A DNA stretch of 64,000 nt from NCBI RefSeq assembly GCF_007971225.1, contig NZ_CP042435.1, positions 2,731,501 to 2,795,500 of the forward strand. Reading direction: 5' to 3'. The position numbers and the translations under genes are program-made. Below, piece by piece: positions 1 through 8,609 of the stretch. The notes under the pieces are model-generated. The model worked only from the letters and a program-made list of their open reading frames with translations. It made no database searches and was not told the DNA's origin. The stretch is from Panacibacter ginsenosidivorans. Its GTDB lineage: Bacteria > Bacteroidota > Bacteroidia > Chitinophagales > Chitinophagaceae. Position 1 is the first letter of the stretch, and each line of letters begins with the position of its first letter.

Positions 1-532
1 TATAATTATCTGTGTTGTTCAACGTAATGCCGCTGCCTCTTCTATCAAGATTACCAAGCGCTTCGCCCATACCAATAAATCTTTCGCCATCCTGCAGCTG
101 TTTATATGCAGTTACCCTATCGCCGGCAAAACCAGTGGCATCGGCATCTTCATTTAAAATATCTCCTTGCTTGTCTCTGAATATTATTTTGAAAAAGGGT
201 TGCTTTCTTATTTCCGCAACAATTACGCTTGTAGAAAGAATGACCGTGTTGCCTTTATCTTCAATACTAATATTATTGAATGCCGGAACTGCTGTATCAA
301 CAAGTGCGTAGGAGAAATTACTAATACGTTTATTTTTTGAAACCCTCACCCGAATAATATTTTCGCTGTATGCATGTACATCAAAAATGGCGTTGTCCGC
401 TTTTCCTTCTATACCCGATGTGGTTTTTTTATAAGAGATAATTTTGTCAACTGTTATTTGTGCATTTATTGAAGCAACAAAAAATGCAGAAAGAAAAAAA
501 GGCAAACAAATGCTCTTTATGAATGCAGGCAT
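1..532 (-). CDS. GH31-family alpha-glycosidase, N-terminal part (runs off the window)
   Basis: Translating the minus strand from the ATG at 532 gives an open frame to the window edge (177 codons). It starts with a signal peptide (MPAFIKSICLPFFLSAFFV, cleaved near SINAQ) and continues as the beta-sandwich N-domain of GH31 enzymes. The stretch FIGMGEALGNLDRRG near residue 155 is the typical GH31 N-domain motif with GE and LDRRG. The catalytic (beta/alpha)8 domain lies outside the window, so the exact specificity (alpha-glucosidase, alpha-xylosidase or other) cannot be read. It is the last visible gene of the minus-strand polysaccharide locus, separated from the GH144 gene by a palindromic repeat that fills almost the whole gap. 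Family assignment is fairly sure; function is inferred. Confidence 0.75.
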   Translation of the reverse strand, partial: MPAFIKSICLPFFLSAFFVASINAQITVDKIISYKKTTSGIEGKADNAIFDVHAYSENIIRVRVSKNKRISNFSYALVDTAVPAFNNISIEDKGNTVILSTSVIVAEIRKQPFFKIIFRDKQGDILNEDADATGFAGDRVTAYKQLQDGERFIGMGEALGNLDRRGSGITLNNTDNY

Positions 533-540
533 GGTATAAA

Positions 541-700
541 AATATTTATTTAGATGCAGGCTATTTATCGTTATTCATCGCCTGTTGTGTCACTCACTTG
601 TGCGTTCGGAATTTTTGCCGGGCAGCGAATAAAACGTACAAGAGTGCGACGCAACAAAAGCTTAATATTTATTCAAAAACCTGGTACATAAAAAAAATTT
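541..700. repeat. Interspersed palindromic repeat, two-armed copy (B-inverted + A)
   Basis: TTGTGTCACTCACTTGTGCG at about 585-604 is the B head in inverted orientation, and GTACAAGAGTGCGACGCAAC at 636-655 is the A head. They face each other across a short loop and can form a long imperfect hairpin. Left tail (atcgcc) and right tail (aaaagcttaatattt) match other copies. The element fills the gap between the GH144 stop and the GH31 start. Confidence 0.8.
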
Positions 701-703
701 CTC

Positions 704-2134
704 TTATTTATTTTCTTTTATCCACGGGCTTTTAAATCCGAGTTTTTTTAAACCATTTTGCACATCGGGAATGCTCATAAATAACTTCCACAATAAACCG
801 CTACGATAATTTTCTATCATGGTAACGATTGGCCCTTCATCAATGGCAAGATGTGTTTTTGCATACCAGTTATGTTCAAAACTGAAACCATCTGCAAAAC
901 CATAAGGACCCCAGATCTTATCACCCAGTTGATAATAGAAATAACGCAATGCCTCCATGCTTTCTTTAGGCGTGTATGGCATAGATGAAATAGCTGCGGT
1001 CGGCTGAATAACGCCGCGATCATTTTCAGGACTGTGTGCCAGGTAACCTTTGTAACTATCACCTGCAGTTAAGCCCCAGCACTTCTCGCTATAGCCTTTA
1101 AAGCGATTGGGGTTTTCTATGCAATAAGCACGATTGATCAGCGTATGATTTTTTCCCTGCATAAAATAATCGTTGCCCAAAGAATCAATCAACCCGTTCG
1201 GATCAATTCCCTGGAAAGTATATTGTTCAAAGAATAACGGACCGCCTTTGTCTTTATCATAGTTGCCAAGCGGCAATGTATAACCGTAATATTCTTTACC
1301 ATTTTTAAAACCTGCGCTGCCAACCCATGACCCATCATAAGCTTCTTTTGAAATAGCATGATAAGGAGAAGACGCAGAAAGAATATAAGTGATCAAACAT
1401 TCATTCCAACCCCAGATAGGAAAGTTCATATCAAATCCATTGTTAGGGCTCCAGTGCCAGAATAATTTATTTTGATTGTTTGTATGCCAGTTCCAGTTTG
1501 CAGCACCCCACATCGCAGTGATCCGGTTGCGTAAATATTTTTCCTTTGGAACATCTTTATTAAAATATTCTCTTGCGCATAAAAAGCCCATCATTAAATA
1601 AGAAGTTTCAACAAGATCAGCGCCATCATCCAAGCGATCGAATGGAATTGCTTTTCCTGTTCTTCCATTCATGAAGTGGGGATAGATGCCATGATAACAA
1701 TCCGCATGCGTCAAAAAATCTGCGATCTTAATTAATCTCCCAACTGCAGTATCTCTGCCGATCCAGCCGCGCTCAACTGCAACAATGGTTGCCATGATAC
1801 CAAAGCCTGTTCCGCCAATTGCACCTGCATCAGGACCAAAAGTTGATTTGCTAAAATTCGGTTCATCCCATGCTTCATTAATATAATCCCAATAGTATTC
1901 TGCATGCACGGTGTTGTCTCTTTCTAATGCAAGACCGCTTACCGGATGTGCGCCATGCCAGAAAAAGCGGAATGTTTGCCGTTGTACAACATCCAACAAT
2001 TCAGCATCAGAAAGATTTTTTATGATGCCAACAGGTGCAATGGAATCAGGAAATGCTTTTGTAGCAGCAATGTTTTTCTTCTGTGCATGTGACGCCACAG
2101 ATAATAATAAGAAAATGGGAAATATATATTTCAT
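704..2134 (-). CDS. GH144-type glucanase (glycoamylase-like PF10091), secreted
   Basis: Family GH144/PF10091: (alpha/alpha)6-barrel enzymes whose characterised Chitinophaga members are endo-beta-1,2-glucanases. The start is the ATG at 2134 (MKYIFPIFLLLSVASHAQ, a clean signal peptide). The longer frame to 2161 runs into a repeat and is not used. Visible family motifs are LLDVVQRQTFRFFW, GGTGFGIMA, a PHFMNGRTG segment, DDGADLVETSYLMMGFL, WHWSPNNGFDMNFPIWGWNE and, near the C-terminus, DEGPIVTMIENYRSGLLWKLF. It has no lipobox, so it is probably periplasmic, while its two paralogues upstream are lipoproteins. All family blocks are intact, so it should be active. It sits in a SusC/SusD locus. The beta-1,2-glucan substrate is inferred from the family. 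Confidence 0.85.
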   Translation of the reverse strand: MKYIFPIFLLLSVASHAQKKNIAATKAFPDSIAPVGIIKNLSDAELLDVVQRQTFRFFWHGAHPVSGLALERDNTVHAEYYWDYINEAWDEPNFSKSTFGPDAGAIGGTGFGIMATIVAVERGWIGRDTAVGRLIKIADFLTHADCYHGIYPHFMNGRTGKAIPFDRLDDGADLVETSYLMMGFLCAREYFNKDVPKEKYLRNRITAMWGAANWNWHTNNQNKLFWHWSPNNGFDMNFPIWGWNECLITYILSASSPYHAISKEAYDGSWVGSAGFKNGKEYYGYTLPLGNYDKDKGGPLFFEQYTFQGIDPNGLIDSLGNDYFMQGKNHTLINRAYCIENPNRFKGYSEKCWGLTAGDSYKGYLAHSPENDRGVIQPTAAISSMPYTPKESMEALRYFYYQLGDKIWGPYGFADGFSFEHNWYAKTHLAIDEGPIVTMIENYRSGLLWKLFMSIPDVQNGLKKLGFKSPWIKENK

Positions 2135-2146
2135 ATAATTTTCTTT

Positions 2147-2216
2147 TGCCACAGAGAACACAGAAACACAGAAATCAATTTTTACACTTTCTCTGTGTTT
2201 CAGTGCGTTTGTGGCA
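2147..2216. repeat. Palindromic element, left flank of the GxxExxY gene
   Basis: Imperfect inverted repeat: TGCCACAGAGAACACAGAAA at the left end pairs with the complement of TTTCAGTGCGTTTGTGGCA at the right end. The inner 25 bases (aatttttacactttctctg and on) recur in the same orientation at 2683-2707, on the other side of the GxxExxY gene. Confidence 0.8.
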
Positions 2217-2217
2217 T

Positions 2218-2616
2218 TTAATAAATGACTCTTTTAATTTCTAGTTTCAGCTTTGCAAAATTTAATATCAAGCCTATCTTACACCCGGAACACTTCAAAT
2301 AATTTATTGTTTGCGCATAATCTTCTTCGGCAATGCCACCTTCTTTAGCTTTTATTTCCAGAATAACATTGTCAAACACTATAAAGTCTGCATAGAATGT
2401 ATGCTTCAAAATTGTAGTCTTATACGAAATTTTTAATTCTTCTTCCCTTGCAAATAGGATTTGATTAACTGTAAATTCATATTCAAAAGCATCTTTGTAA
2501 ACTATTTCCAAAAACCCTGCACCTAAAGTTTTGTGTATCTCGATTCCTAATCCAATTATCCTGCTAGTAAGTTCTTGTAAAGGGTAATCATTGTTGTTGG
2601 CTGTTTCAGGGCTCAT
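2218..2616 (-). CDS. GxxExxY protein (PD-(D/E)XK nuclease-like, PF13366)
   Basis: Small protein of the GxxExxY/PDDEXK_3 family. The name motif is seen as GAGFLEIVY about 30 residues in. The nuclease-like core follows: ADFIVFDNVILEIKA (D..., ExK) and a C-terminal GLILNFAKLKLEIKRVIY. I chose the ATG at 2616 (MSPETANNNDYPLQELT); the frame continues upstream to 2724, but that part is the flanking palindrome read as protein. The gene lies between two GH144 paralogues, is unrelated to glycan use, and is bracketed by two copies of the same palindromic element, so it looks like an inserted cassette. Its biochemical activity is not known to me. The nuclease fold is known for the family; mobility is my inference. 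Confidence 0.85.
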   Translation of the reverse strand: MSPETANNNDYPLQELTSRIIGLGIEIHKTLGAGFLEIVYKDAFEYEFTVNQILFAREEELKISYKTTILKHTFYADFIVFDNVILEIKAKEGGIAEEDYAQTINYLKCSGCKIGLILNFAKLKLEIKRVIY

Positions 2617-2650
2617 AAGTTGGTAATTTTTAGTAAGTTGATAATATATT

Positions 2651-2723
2651 TTTGCAACTGAAAACACAGCAACACATAACTTAATTTTTACACTTTCTCT
2701 GTGTTTCTGTGCTCTCTGTGGCA
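2651..2723. repeat. Palindromic element, right flank of the GxxExxY gene
   Basis: Second copy of the 2147-2216 palindrome, same orientation. Arms TGCAACTGAAAACACAGCAA and the complement of TTCTGTGCTCTCTGTGGCA match at about 20 of 26 positions. It touches the stop codon of the next GH144 gene (2725). Confidence 0.8.
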
Positions 2724-2724
2724 A

Positions 2725-4101
2725 TCATTTTATATAAGGACTTTCAAACCCTAATTTCTTTAAACCACTCTGCACTTCATCACAACTCATAAACAATTTC
2801 CAAAGTAAACCACTGCGGTAGTTTTCTATCATCGCCACTTCCGGTCCCTGGTCTATGGCAAGATACCATGGTTTATACCAACCAAAGTTTTCACTGAATG
2901 CATCATAATATCCATACTTACCTAAAATTACTTTGCGCAAACTATCATCAGTGTACCAATGCTTGATAGCGGCCATTGATTCCCGTGGCGTATATACGAT
3001 TGAAGAAATAGCAGCCGTTGGAGAAATTACACCCAGATCATTTTCATCATTAGGTGCATGTGCTGCATAAAATTTTATTGAATAGCTTGCCGTCAATCCC
3101 CAACTGCTGTCACTATAACCCTTGTACTGTTTTGGATTATCAACACACCATTGATAATTGATATGCGAAAGATTTGTCATCTCTTTCCAATAATCTGCAT
3201 ACTTATCTTTTAATCCATGGGGATCTAATCCTGCAAAAGAATAATGCGCCCAGAACAACGATGCACCATGTGGCGGATCTCCCTGGTAATGCAAATGCAA
3301 TGTATCATTTTTATAAAAAGTAGTTTTATTAATCGCACCATTTTGCGCCCAGCCCTGGTGATAAACTTCTGCAGGCACACCGTGCGTTGGTGATGATGCG
3401 CCAAGGATATAAAAGATCAAACATTCATTATAACCATGCACAGGAAAATTCATTTGCCATGCATAATCCGGGCTCCAGTGCCAGTATAAAACATTTTGAC
3501 CACCGTTCCTGTACCAGTTATAATCTACCTCTTTCCAAAGTTTATCAATACGTGATGATAATTTTTTTTCTTCATCATTGCCATCTTTAAAATATTGACG
3601 ACCACAAAGCAGCCCCTGGAATAAAAAAGATGTTTCAACAAGATCGCCACCATTATCTTTTTGACCGAATGGTTTTACATGTCCTGTTTCACCATTGATC
3701 CAATGTGGAAATGCTCCATGAAAACGATCGGCTTTTTCTAAAAAAGAAATGATCTTTTCAAAACGTTGCAAGCCTTGCTCTCTTGTTATATATTTCCTTT
3801 CAATACCTGCAAGAATTGCCATTACACCAAAACCACTGCCGCCTGTTGCAATGATGTGCTGGTCTTTATCAGGATAATCTCCATCCATGTGGATTCGCTC
3901 AGGAGCCATACCGCTATTAGGTTCTGCGCCACTCCAGAAAAATTCAAACGTTCTGTGTTCAATGCTATCGAGCAATGCAGAATCGCTTAGATTTTTTGGA
4001 AGATCATTTGCTGAAGCAATCTTTTCATTGTTAGAATTTTTCTGTTCGCAGGAAAGCAATGGCAACAATATAACAGCTAAACAAAATGAAAGCGTTCTCA
4101 T
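2725..4101 (-). CDS. GH144-type glucanase, lipoprotein
   Basis: Second GH144/PF10091 paralogue, 458 residues. The N-terminus MRTLSFCLAVILLPLLSCEQKN is a lipoprotein signal with the lipobox LLSC (Cys18), so the enzyme is probably membrane-anchored, perhaps at the cell surface. Family blocks are present: LLDSIEHRTFEFFW, GGSGFGVMAILAG, FPHWINGETG, GGDLVETSFLFQGLLCGRQYF, LYWHWSPDYAWQMNFPVHGYNE and DQGPEVAMIENYRSGLLWKLF. It carries GGDLVETS where the other two have DGADLVETS, a small change in a strongly conserved block. It lies downstream of the third paralogue, with a palindromic repeat between them. Likely an endo-acting beta-1,2-glucanase working with the SusC/SusD pair (inference). Confidence 0.85.
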   Translation of the reverse strand: MRTLSFCLAVILLPLLSCEQKNSNNEKIASANDLPKNLSDSALLDSIEHRTFEFFWSGAEPNSGMAPERIHMDGDYPDKDQHIIATGGSGFGVMAILAGIERKYITREQGLQRFEKIISFLEKADRFHGAFPHWINGETGHVKPFGQKDNGGDLVETSFLFQGLLCGRQYFKDGNDEEKKLSSRIDKLWKEVDYNWYRNGGQNVLYWHWSPDYAWQMNFPVHGYNECLIFYILGASSPTHGVPAEVYHQGWAQNGAINKTTFYKNDTLHLHYQGDPPHGASLFWAHYSFAGLDPHGLKDKYADYWKEMTNLSHINYQWCVDNPKQYKGYSDSSWGLTASYSIKFYAAHAPNDENDLGVISPTAAISSIVYTPRESMAAIKHWYTDDSLRKVILGKYGYYDAFSENFGWYKPWYLAIDQGPEVAMIENYRSGLLWKLFMSCDEVQSGLKKLGFESPYIK

Positions 4102-4192
4102 AAATAATTTATTTATAACAATTATTCTTTAAGATGAATTTTTATGGTAAATAATTTTTTGTGGCCCATCTTTAGCATGTCATATTAAGCAT

Positions 4193-4306
4193 TCGTTGCG
4201 TCGCACGCTTGTACGCTTTAATCTTTGCTCAGCAAAGTTCAGAACGCCGAAGTGAGTGACACAACCGGTGATGCTATACATACGAAAGCCCGTAACAAAA
4301 ATTTTC
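4193..4306. repeat. Interspersed palindromic repeat, full hairpin copy (A-inverted + B)
   Basis: A head inverted at about 4194-4214 (cgttgcgtcgcacgcttgta), a small inverted loop TTTGCTCAGCAAA at 4224-4236, then the B head (gaagtgagtgacacaac) at about 4249-4265 with the tail cggtgatgc...cgtaacaaaaa. It sits between two GH144 genes and ends at the stop of the next one. Confidence 0.8.
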
Positions 4307-4308
4307 TT

Positions 4309-5982
4309 TTATAAATTCGGACTTTGAAATCCCAAATTCGTCATACCTGTTTTTACTTCCGGGCAACTCATAAATAAATTCCATAGCAACCCGGTTCTGT
4401 AATTTTCTATCATCACGATCATCGGGCCCTGGTCTATGGCAAGGTAAGAATCTGCAAACCAAATGTTGGTAAGATTAAATGCATCTACAAAACCATAATC
4501 TCCCCACAATTTATCGCCGAGTGTATAATAGAAAAACTTCAATGCGTTCATTGATTCTGTTGGTGCATAAGGCAATGATGAAACTGCAGCAGTTGGCGAA
4601 ATGGTTCCGTTATCGTTGTTTGGTGCATGTGCATCATAGCCATTTTGCTGATCACTTGCCGTAAGTCCCCAGCATAATTTACTGTACCCATTGTAAGCTT
4701 TTGGATTAGCTGCACAATAGTTGTAATTGATCTTTGTATGTGCGGTATCCTGTGTCCAGTAATTTGCATAAGCGTCTGTAAGATCATGTGGGTCTATGCC
4801 GAGAAAAGAATAATGTGCAAAGAATAATGGTCCGCCAAACGCCGGGCCTAATGGAAGCTGTATGCCATAATAAATGTTACCATTTTTCATTGCGTCATTT
4901 TGTGCCCAGCCATTATCATAAACATCTTTTGTTATTGCATGTGTATTGGATGATGCAGCCAATGCATATACAATCAGCGCTTCATTCCAGCCGTGAATTG
5001 GGAAGTTCATATCCCAGTTATAATTCGGGCTCCAGTGCCAGTACAAAACATTTTCATTGCTTTTTTGAAACCATGTAAACTCCACGGCATTCCATAATGT
5101 GTTGATGTCGTTTCTTAGCGTTGTTTCTGCTGCATCTGCAGCATTGAAATATTGTCTTGCACAAAGTAATCCCTGCATGAGATAAGAAGTTTCTACAAGA
5201 TCTGCACCATCATCTTTATCACTGAATGGAATAGTGGCGCCGGTTGCACCATTTATCCAGTGTGCAAACGCTCCATGATAGGCTGTGCAATTATTTTTAT
5301 AAAAGCTCACGATCTTTTGAATACGTGCAAGTGCATCAGCCCTCGAAACAAAATTTCTGCTGGCAGCAACGATCATACTCATGATACCAAAGCCTGTTCC
5401 TCCTGTTGTACAAACATCGGCGGACGAATTTCTTTCTCTTGCAAGGCCACTTGTAGGATGACCAAAATCCCAGAAATATTTGAATGTTTGTTTTTGTACA
5501 AGATCGAGTAATGCATCATCGCCTATGCGCGGAAATTTATCTGATGAATCTATTTGTGTAGTTAGATTAACAGAAACGCCGCTGCGCAAACTTCCGCCTT
5601 CCTTAGACTTTAATGATGTGCTTACAACTACAGTATATTTTGTAATGTAATCAAGTAATGAAGGTTTTATAACAATGGTACTATCGCCATTTTCATAGCT
5701 TGCTGCATAACTTACAGATGCTCCGTTACTGTTTGAAAATGCAACACTATTTTTTACTGTAGTTGAATCTACACCTGCACCAAATGATAATTTTAAAATT
5801 GTTGAATTAGGAATGTTGTAATAAGTAAAACCATTTGAGGCATCATTTACTTTAAGGCTGCTGAAACTAAAAGAAGGCGGCACAACAGGCGGTGTTGGAT
5901 CTGAACCGCCACCTTTGCTGCATGCACACAATACGCAACATGATACGATGACCGAACGCAATATGCTTACACACTTCGTCAT
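4309..5982 (-). CDS. GH144-type glucanase with N-terminal Ig-like domain, lipoprotein
   Basis: Largest of the three paralogues (557 residues). Signal MTKCVSILRSVIVSCCVLCAC is followed by a SKGGGSDPTPP linker, a typical Bacteroidota surface-lipoprotein start. Residues of about 35-150 form a bacterial Ig-like domain (FSFSSLKVND... to VSVNLTTQID), which the other two lack. The catalytic part follows with all family blocks: LLDLVQKQTFKYFWDFGHP, GGTGFGIMSMIVA, FAHWINGATG, DDGADLVETSYLMQGLLCARQYF, LYWHWSPNYNWDMNFPIHGWNE, DQGPMIVMIENYRTGLLWNLF. It is the first enzyme after the SusC-SusD-LamG genes, so it is the best candidate for the surface endo-enzyme that makes the imported oligosaccharides (inference). 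Confidence 0.87.
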   Translation of the reverse strand: MTKCVSILRSVIVSCCVLCACSKGGGSDPTPPVVPPSFSFSSLKVNDASNGFTYYNIPNSTILKLSFGAGVDSTTVKNSVAFSNSNGASVSYAASYENGDSTIVIKPSLLDYITKYTVVVSTSLKSKEGGSLRSGVSVNLTTQIDSSDKFPRIGDDALLDLVQKQTFKYFWDFGHPTSGLARERNSSADVCTTGGTGFGIMSMIVAASRNFVSRADALARIQKIVSFYKNNCTAYHGAFAHWINGATGATIPFSDKDDGADLVETSYLMQGLLCARQYFNAADAAETTLRNDINTLWNAVEFTWFQKSNENVLYWHWSPNYNWDMNFPIHGWNEALIVYALAASSNTHAITKDVYDNGWAQNDAMKNGNIYYGIQLPLGPAFGGPLFFAHYSFLGIDPHDLTDAYANYWTQDTAHTKINYNYCAANPKAYNGYSKLCWGLTASDQQNGYDAHAPNNDNGTISPTAAVSSLPYAPTESMNALKFFYYTLGDKLWGDYGFVDAFNLTNIWFADSYLAIDQGPMIVMIENYRTGLLWNLFMSCPEVKTGMTNLGFQSPNL

Positions 5983-6037
5983 GAATTATTATTTATAATA
6001 TTTAAAGCTCAACCATGCACTGCAGTAAAAGTGAGAC

Positions 6038-6056
6038 CTTCTTCCACCGGAAGAAG
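6038..6056. other. Short perfect hairpin in the leader of the Ig-GH144 gene
   Basis: CTTCTTCC-acc-GGAAGAAG, an 8-bp stem with a 3-base loop, about 55 bases upstream of the GH144 start at 5982. There is no T-run on either side, so it is not a typical terminator. It may act in the mRNA leader. Confidence 0.4.
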
Positions 6057-6084
6057 TTAGACAATGAAAGCTTCATATTTATTC

Positions 6085-6175
6085 TAAAGACGATAACAAA
6101 AAAATATTTTATGAGCCAGGCTTTTCAACTGCCATTAAACTTTGTTGCGTCGCACTCTTGTACGTTCTGTACATT
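6085..6175. repeat. Interspersed palindromic repeat, single arm (A-inverted)
   Basis: Head TTGTTGCGTCGCACTCTTGT ends near 6162. To its left is the complement of the tail gtttaatggcagttgaaaag...tggctca. Only one arm is clear. It lies between the LamG gene and the GH144 gene. Confidence 0.7.
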
Positions 6176-6248
6176 ATGGAACATTTATGCAAAGGGGCTG
6201 CCAGGATAATTTCCGGCAACCCCATATACTGATTGCTAAAACAAAATT

Positions 6249-7085
6249 TTATTTACCGCGGCCTTCCAGCTTTACCAATGCACTAATGTCAGCATCACCC
6301 AATGCCTTGTTGTAAATTCTAACTTCATCCATCGTGCCGGTTAAATAACTTGCCCAGTCCTGAGCGGTTGTAGCCGAAGTTTGACTGGGGTCTGTTTGAA
6401 ACTGTACACATCCGATAACAATATTGCCTGTATTTGTAAACTGCAATGGTCCAAACCCGTCCACAACATTTGTTGTGACAGGAGAGCCATTTACATATAA
6501 TTTAAAAGTAGTAGTGCCTGCATCATATGATAGTGCGATGTGGTTCCATGAATCGAAAAGGTTAACAAGTCCATCTTTTACAACCCATGAATCTACCGGC
6601 CCATTCGTAATATGTGCTTTTAAAATTCCATTTGAATTTGTACTGCCGTTTTCAAAAAACATGTCTATGTTTCCCCAAAAGCCGGTTGTGTTTGCAAGAT
6701 TTACCAAACCTATAATTCCTGTTGAAGGAGCCGGGCTATTAACCCAATAGGTGATGGTAAAACTTTGCATTGTAGTAATGGAAGCACCGGGAGTAAATAA
6801 CACATAAGAATTAAGCCCGCCTTTTAAAGATTGATTTTTAATTCCTCCTGAAAAACTTGTGCCGGTGTTTACACCTGCTGTGCCGGATACCTTATCAGCG
6901 TAGTCGCCATCAAAAGGGAAATACGCAACCAAATTTGAAGGAGCAATTTCATCAGCACCTGTATAACCACCAATTGAAAGTGCAGGTGCATACGAACTGG
7001 TATCAAATTTTTTATAGCAGGAAGACAAACCGAATGCTGCACAAAGTATCAGCAACAACACCGGCTTTATATTTACTGTTTTCAT
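6249..7085 (-). CDS. LamG/concanavalin A-like surface lipoprotein
   Basis: 278 residues. Lipoprotein signal MKTVNIKPVLLLILCAAFGL with lipobox LSSC (Cys23). From about residue 50 on it is a LamG-like jellyroll (laminin G/ConA-like, PF13385 type): LVAYFPFDGDYADKVSG at the start, SFTITYWVNSP in the middle, WNHIALSYDAGTTTFKLYVNG, and the closing TGTMDEVRIYNKALGDADIS typical of this fold. No catalytic residues are recognised. It follows SusD by 24 bases, the position usually held by SusE/SusF-like surface glycan-binding proteins, so glycan capture is the likely role (inference from position). Confidence 0.8.
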   Translation of the reverse strand: MKTVNIKPVLLLILCAAFGLSSCYKKFDTSSYAPALSIGGYTGADEIAPSNLVAYFPFDGDYADKVSGTAGVNTGTSFSGGIKNQSLKGGLNSYVLFTPGASITTMQSFTITYWVNSPAPSTGIIGLVNLANTTGFWGNIDMFFENGSTNSNGILKAHITNGPVDSWVVKDGLVNLFDSWNHIALSYDAGTTTFKLYVNGSPVTTNVVDGFGPLQFTNTGNIVIGCVQFQTDPSQTSATTAQDWASYLTGTMDEVRIYNKALGDADISALVKLEGRGK

Positions 7086-7109
7086 CGTAATAACTTTTGT
7101 TGTTAAAAA

Positions 7110-8597
7110 TTAATAACCGGTGTTTTGTGTAAGCACACCAGCACTCAGGTCAATCTCATTTTGAGGTATTGGCCACACCTCGTTTTTACCGGCCTTCCAT
7201 CCTTTAGGGCCGAATACTTCTGCTCCGCGGCCCTGGCGTATCACATCAAAATAACGGTCAAATTCCATTGCAAGTTCTACATGTCTTTCATTCCATATTG
7301 CTGTGCGTAAAGAAGCCTGGTCCGTTGTTGTAACATCCGGGAGAATTTCTTCATTATCACCTCTTGCCCTTGCACGAACTGCATTAAGTGAACTTAATGC
7401 CTGAGCTGTGTTACCTAATTCATTTGCTGCTTCAGCATTCATCAATAAAATATCAGCATAGCGGAGCACACGAACGTTTTGCTGGCAACCTTCATTAAAG
7501 CCTGATTGATACAAACTAAAAGGCACATAAGTTTTTTGATTGTACATAGGATTTGAAGCTGTTAAAGGAATAACATCTCCCTGCGGTGTTGTTTCGCCCC
7601 TGAAAAGAATGGTTGCATCTCTGCGTGGATCACCTGTTTCAAAAGCGTCAGCAAGGGTTTGCGTTGGGACGTTAAAACCCCAGCCTCCGCCCGTTACACC
7701 ACGTGCACCCTGCACCTGGGAATATTGGGAATTGGATGCATCAGGGTTACCCGGAATCAAAGCGCATTGAATTTCAAAAACAGACTCTGATGAATTTTCA
7801 TTTTCTATACGGAACAATTCCTGGTAGTCAGGAAAAAGTGAATAGACTCCCAAACCCATTACCTGTGTGGTAAGGTCATATACATCCTGCCATTTTTGTT
7901 GATACATGGCAACCTTTGCGTGAAGCCCTAATGCAGATCCTTTTGTAACCCTGCCTATGTCTTCACCTGTATAACTTACGGGCAGCACGGATGCTGCATC
8001 TGCCAGGTCTTGCTCAATTGCAGCATAAACATCAGCTTTAGGTGTTCTGGGTATATTAAATTCTGTAGCATCTACAGGCAAATGAAGCCTTAGTGGCACA
8101 TCACCAAATGCACGAACCAATCTGAAATATGAATAGGCCCTGATACATTTTGCTTCGCCTATATAACGGGCTTTTAAATTATCGTCCATTGGAATGGTAT
8201 CTATATGATCCAATACCTGGTTACATAAATTTATTTCCTGGTATTGACCGTTCCAAAAATCCTGTAACTGGCCTTCGGTTGATGTGGCAGTAAAATTGTC
8301 GAAATCATTCATGAATGTTGCATCCTGGGCATCACTTCCTTTTTCTGCATCATCTGATCCAAGACTTTCAACAGCGATTGGCGCAAAAGCAACTTCTGTC
8401 CAGCTACGAAGATTTCCATATACTGCATTAACCGCTTTTGTTACATCTGCTTCAGACTGCCAGAATTGTTCGTTTGGTTGCTGGCCCTGTGGAGCAACAT
8501 CCAGAAAACTTTTCTTACACGCAGTGAGCGAAAAAACTATTAAGACCATAAAAAGCCCAATAGTTCGTAAATAAGATTTACTATTAATATTTTTCAT
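7110..8597 (-). CDS. SusD/RagB family nutrient-binding lipoprotein
   Basis: Surface lipoprotein that binds glycan and caps its SusC transporter. The signal ends in the lipobox LTAC at residues 24-27, followed by KKSFLDVAPQGQ, the usual SusD start. Family marks: an N-terminal TPR-like region (LCNQVLDHIDTIPMDD, AKCIRAYSYFRLVRAFGDVPL), the region FNIPRTPKADVYAAIEQDL, and the C-terminal LRYADILLMNAEAANELG, IWNERHVELAMEFDRYFDVIRQG and PIPQNEIDLSAG. 495 residues is normal. It starts 12 bases after SusC, so the two are co-transcribed and translationally close. Belongs to the GH144 locus. Confidence 0.95.
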   Translation of the reverse strand: MKNINSKSYLRTIGLFMVLIVFSLTACKKSFLDVAPQGQQPNEQFWQSEADVTKAVNAVYGNLRSWTEVAFAPIAVESLGSDDAEKGSDAQDATFMNDFDNFTATSTEGQLQDFWNGQYQEINLCNQVLDHIDTIPMDDNLKARYIGEAKCIRAYSYFRLVRAFGDVPLRLHLPVDATEFNIPRTPKADVYAAIEQDLADAASVLPVSYTGEDIGRVTKGSALGLHAKVAMYQQKWQDVYDLTTQVMGLGVYSLFPDYQELFRIENENSSESVFEIQCALIPGNPDASNSQYSQVQGARGVTGGGWGFNVPTQTLADAFETGDPRRDATILFRGETTPQGDVIPLTASNPMYNQKTYVPFSLYQSGFNEGCQQNVRVLRYADILLMNAEAANELGNTAQALSSLNAVRARARGDNEEILPDVTTTDQASLRTAIWNERHVELAMEFDRYFDVIRQGRGAEVFGPKGWKAGKNEVWPIPQNEIDLSAGVLTQNTGY

Positions 8598-8609
8598 ACA
8601 ACTAATTTT

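Noticed and set aside
12-311. Plus-strand frame of 99 codons at the window start
   Set aside because: It lies antisense to the GH31 gene, whose minus-strand frame has a signal peptide and clear family motifs.
2617-2724. N-terminal extension of the GxxExxY frame
   Set aside because: The added residues are the translation of the flanking palindrome; the ATG at 2616 starts the family-like part.
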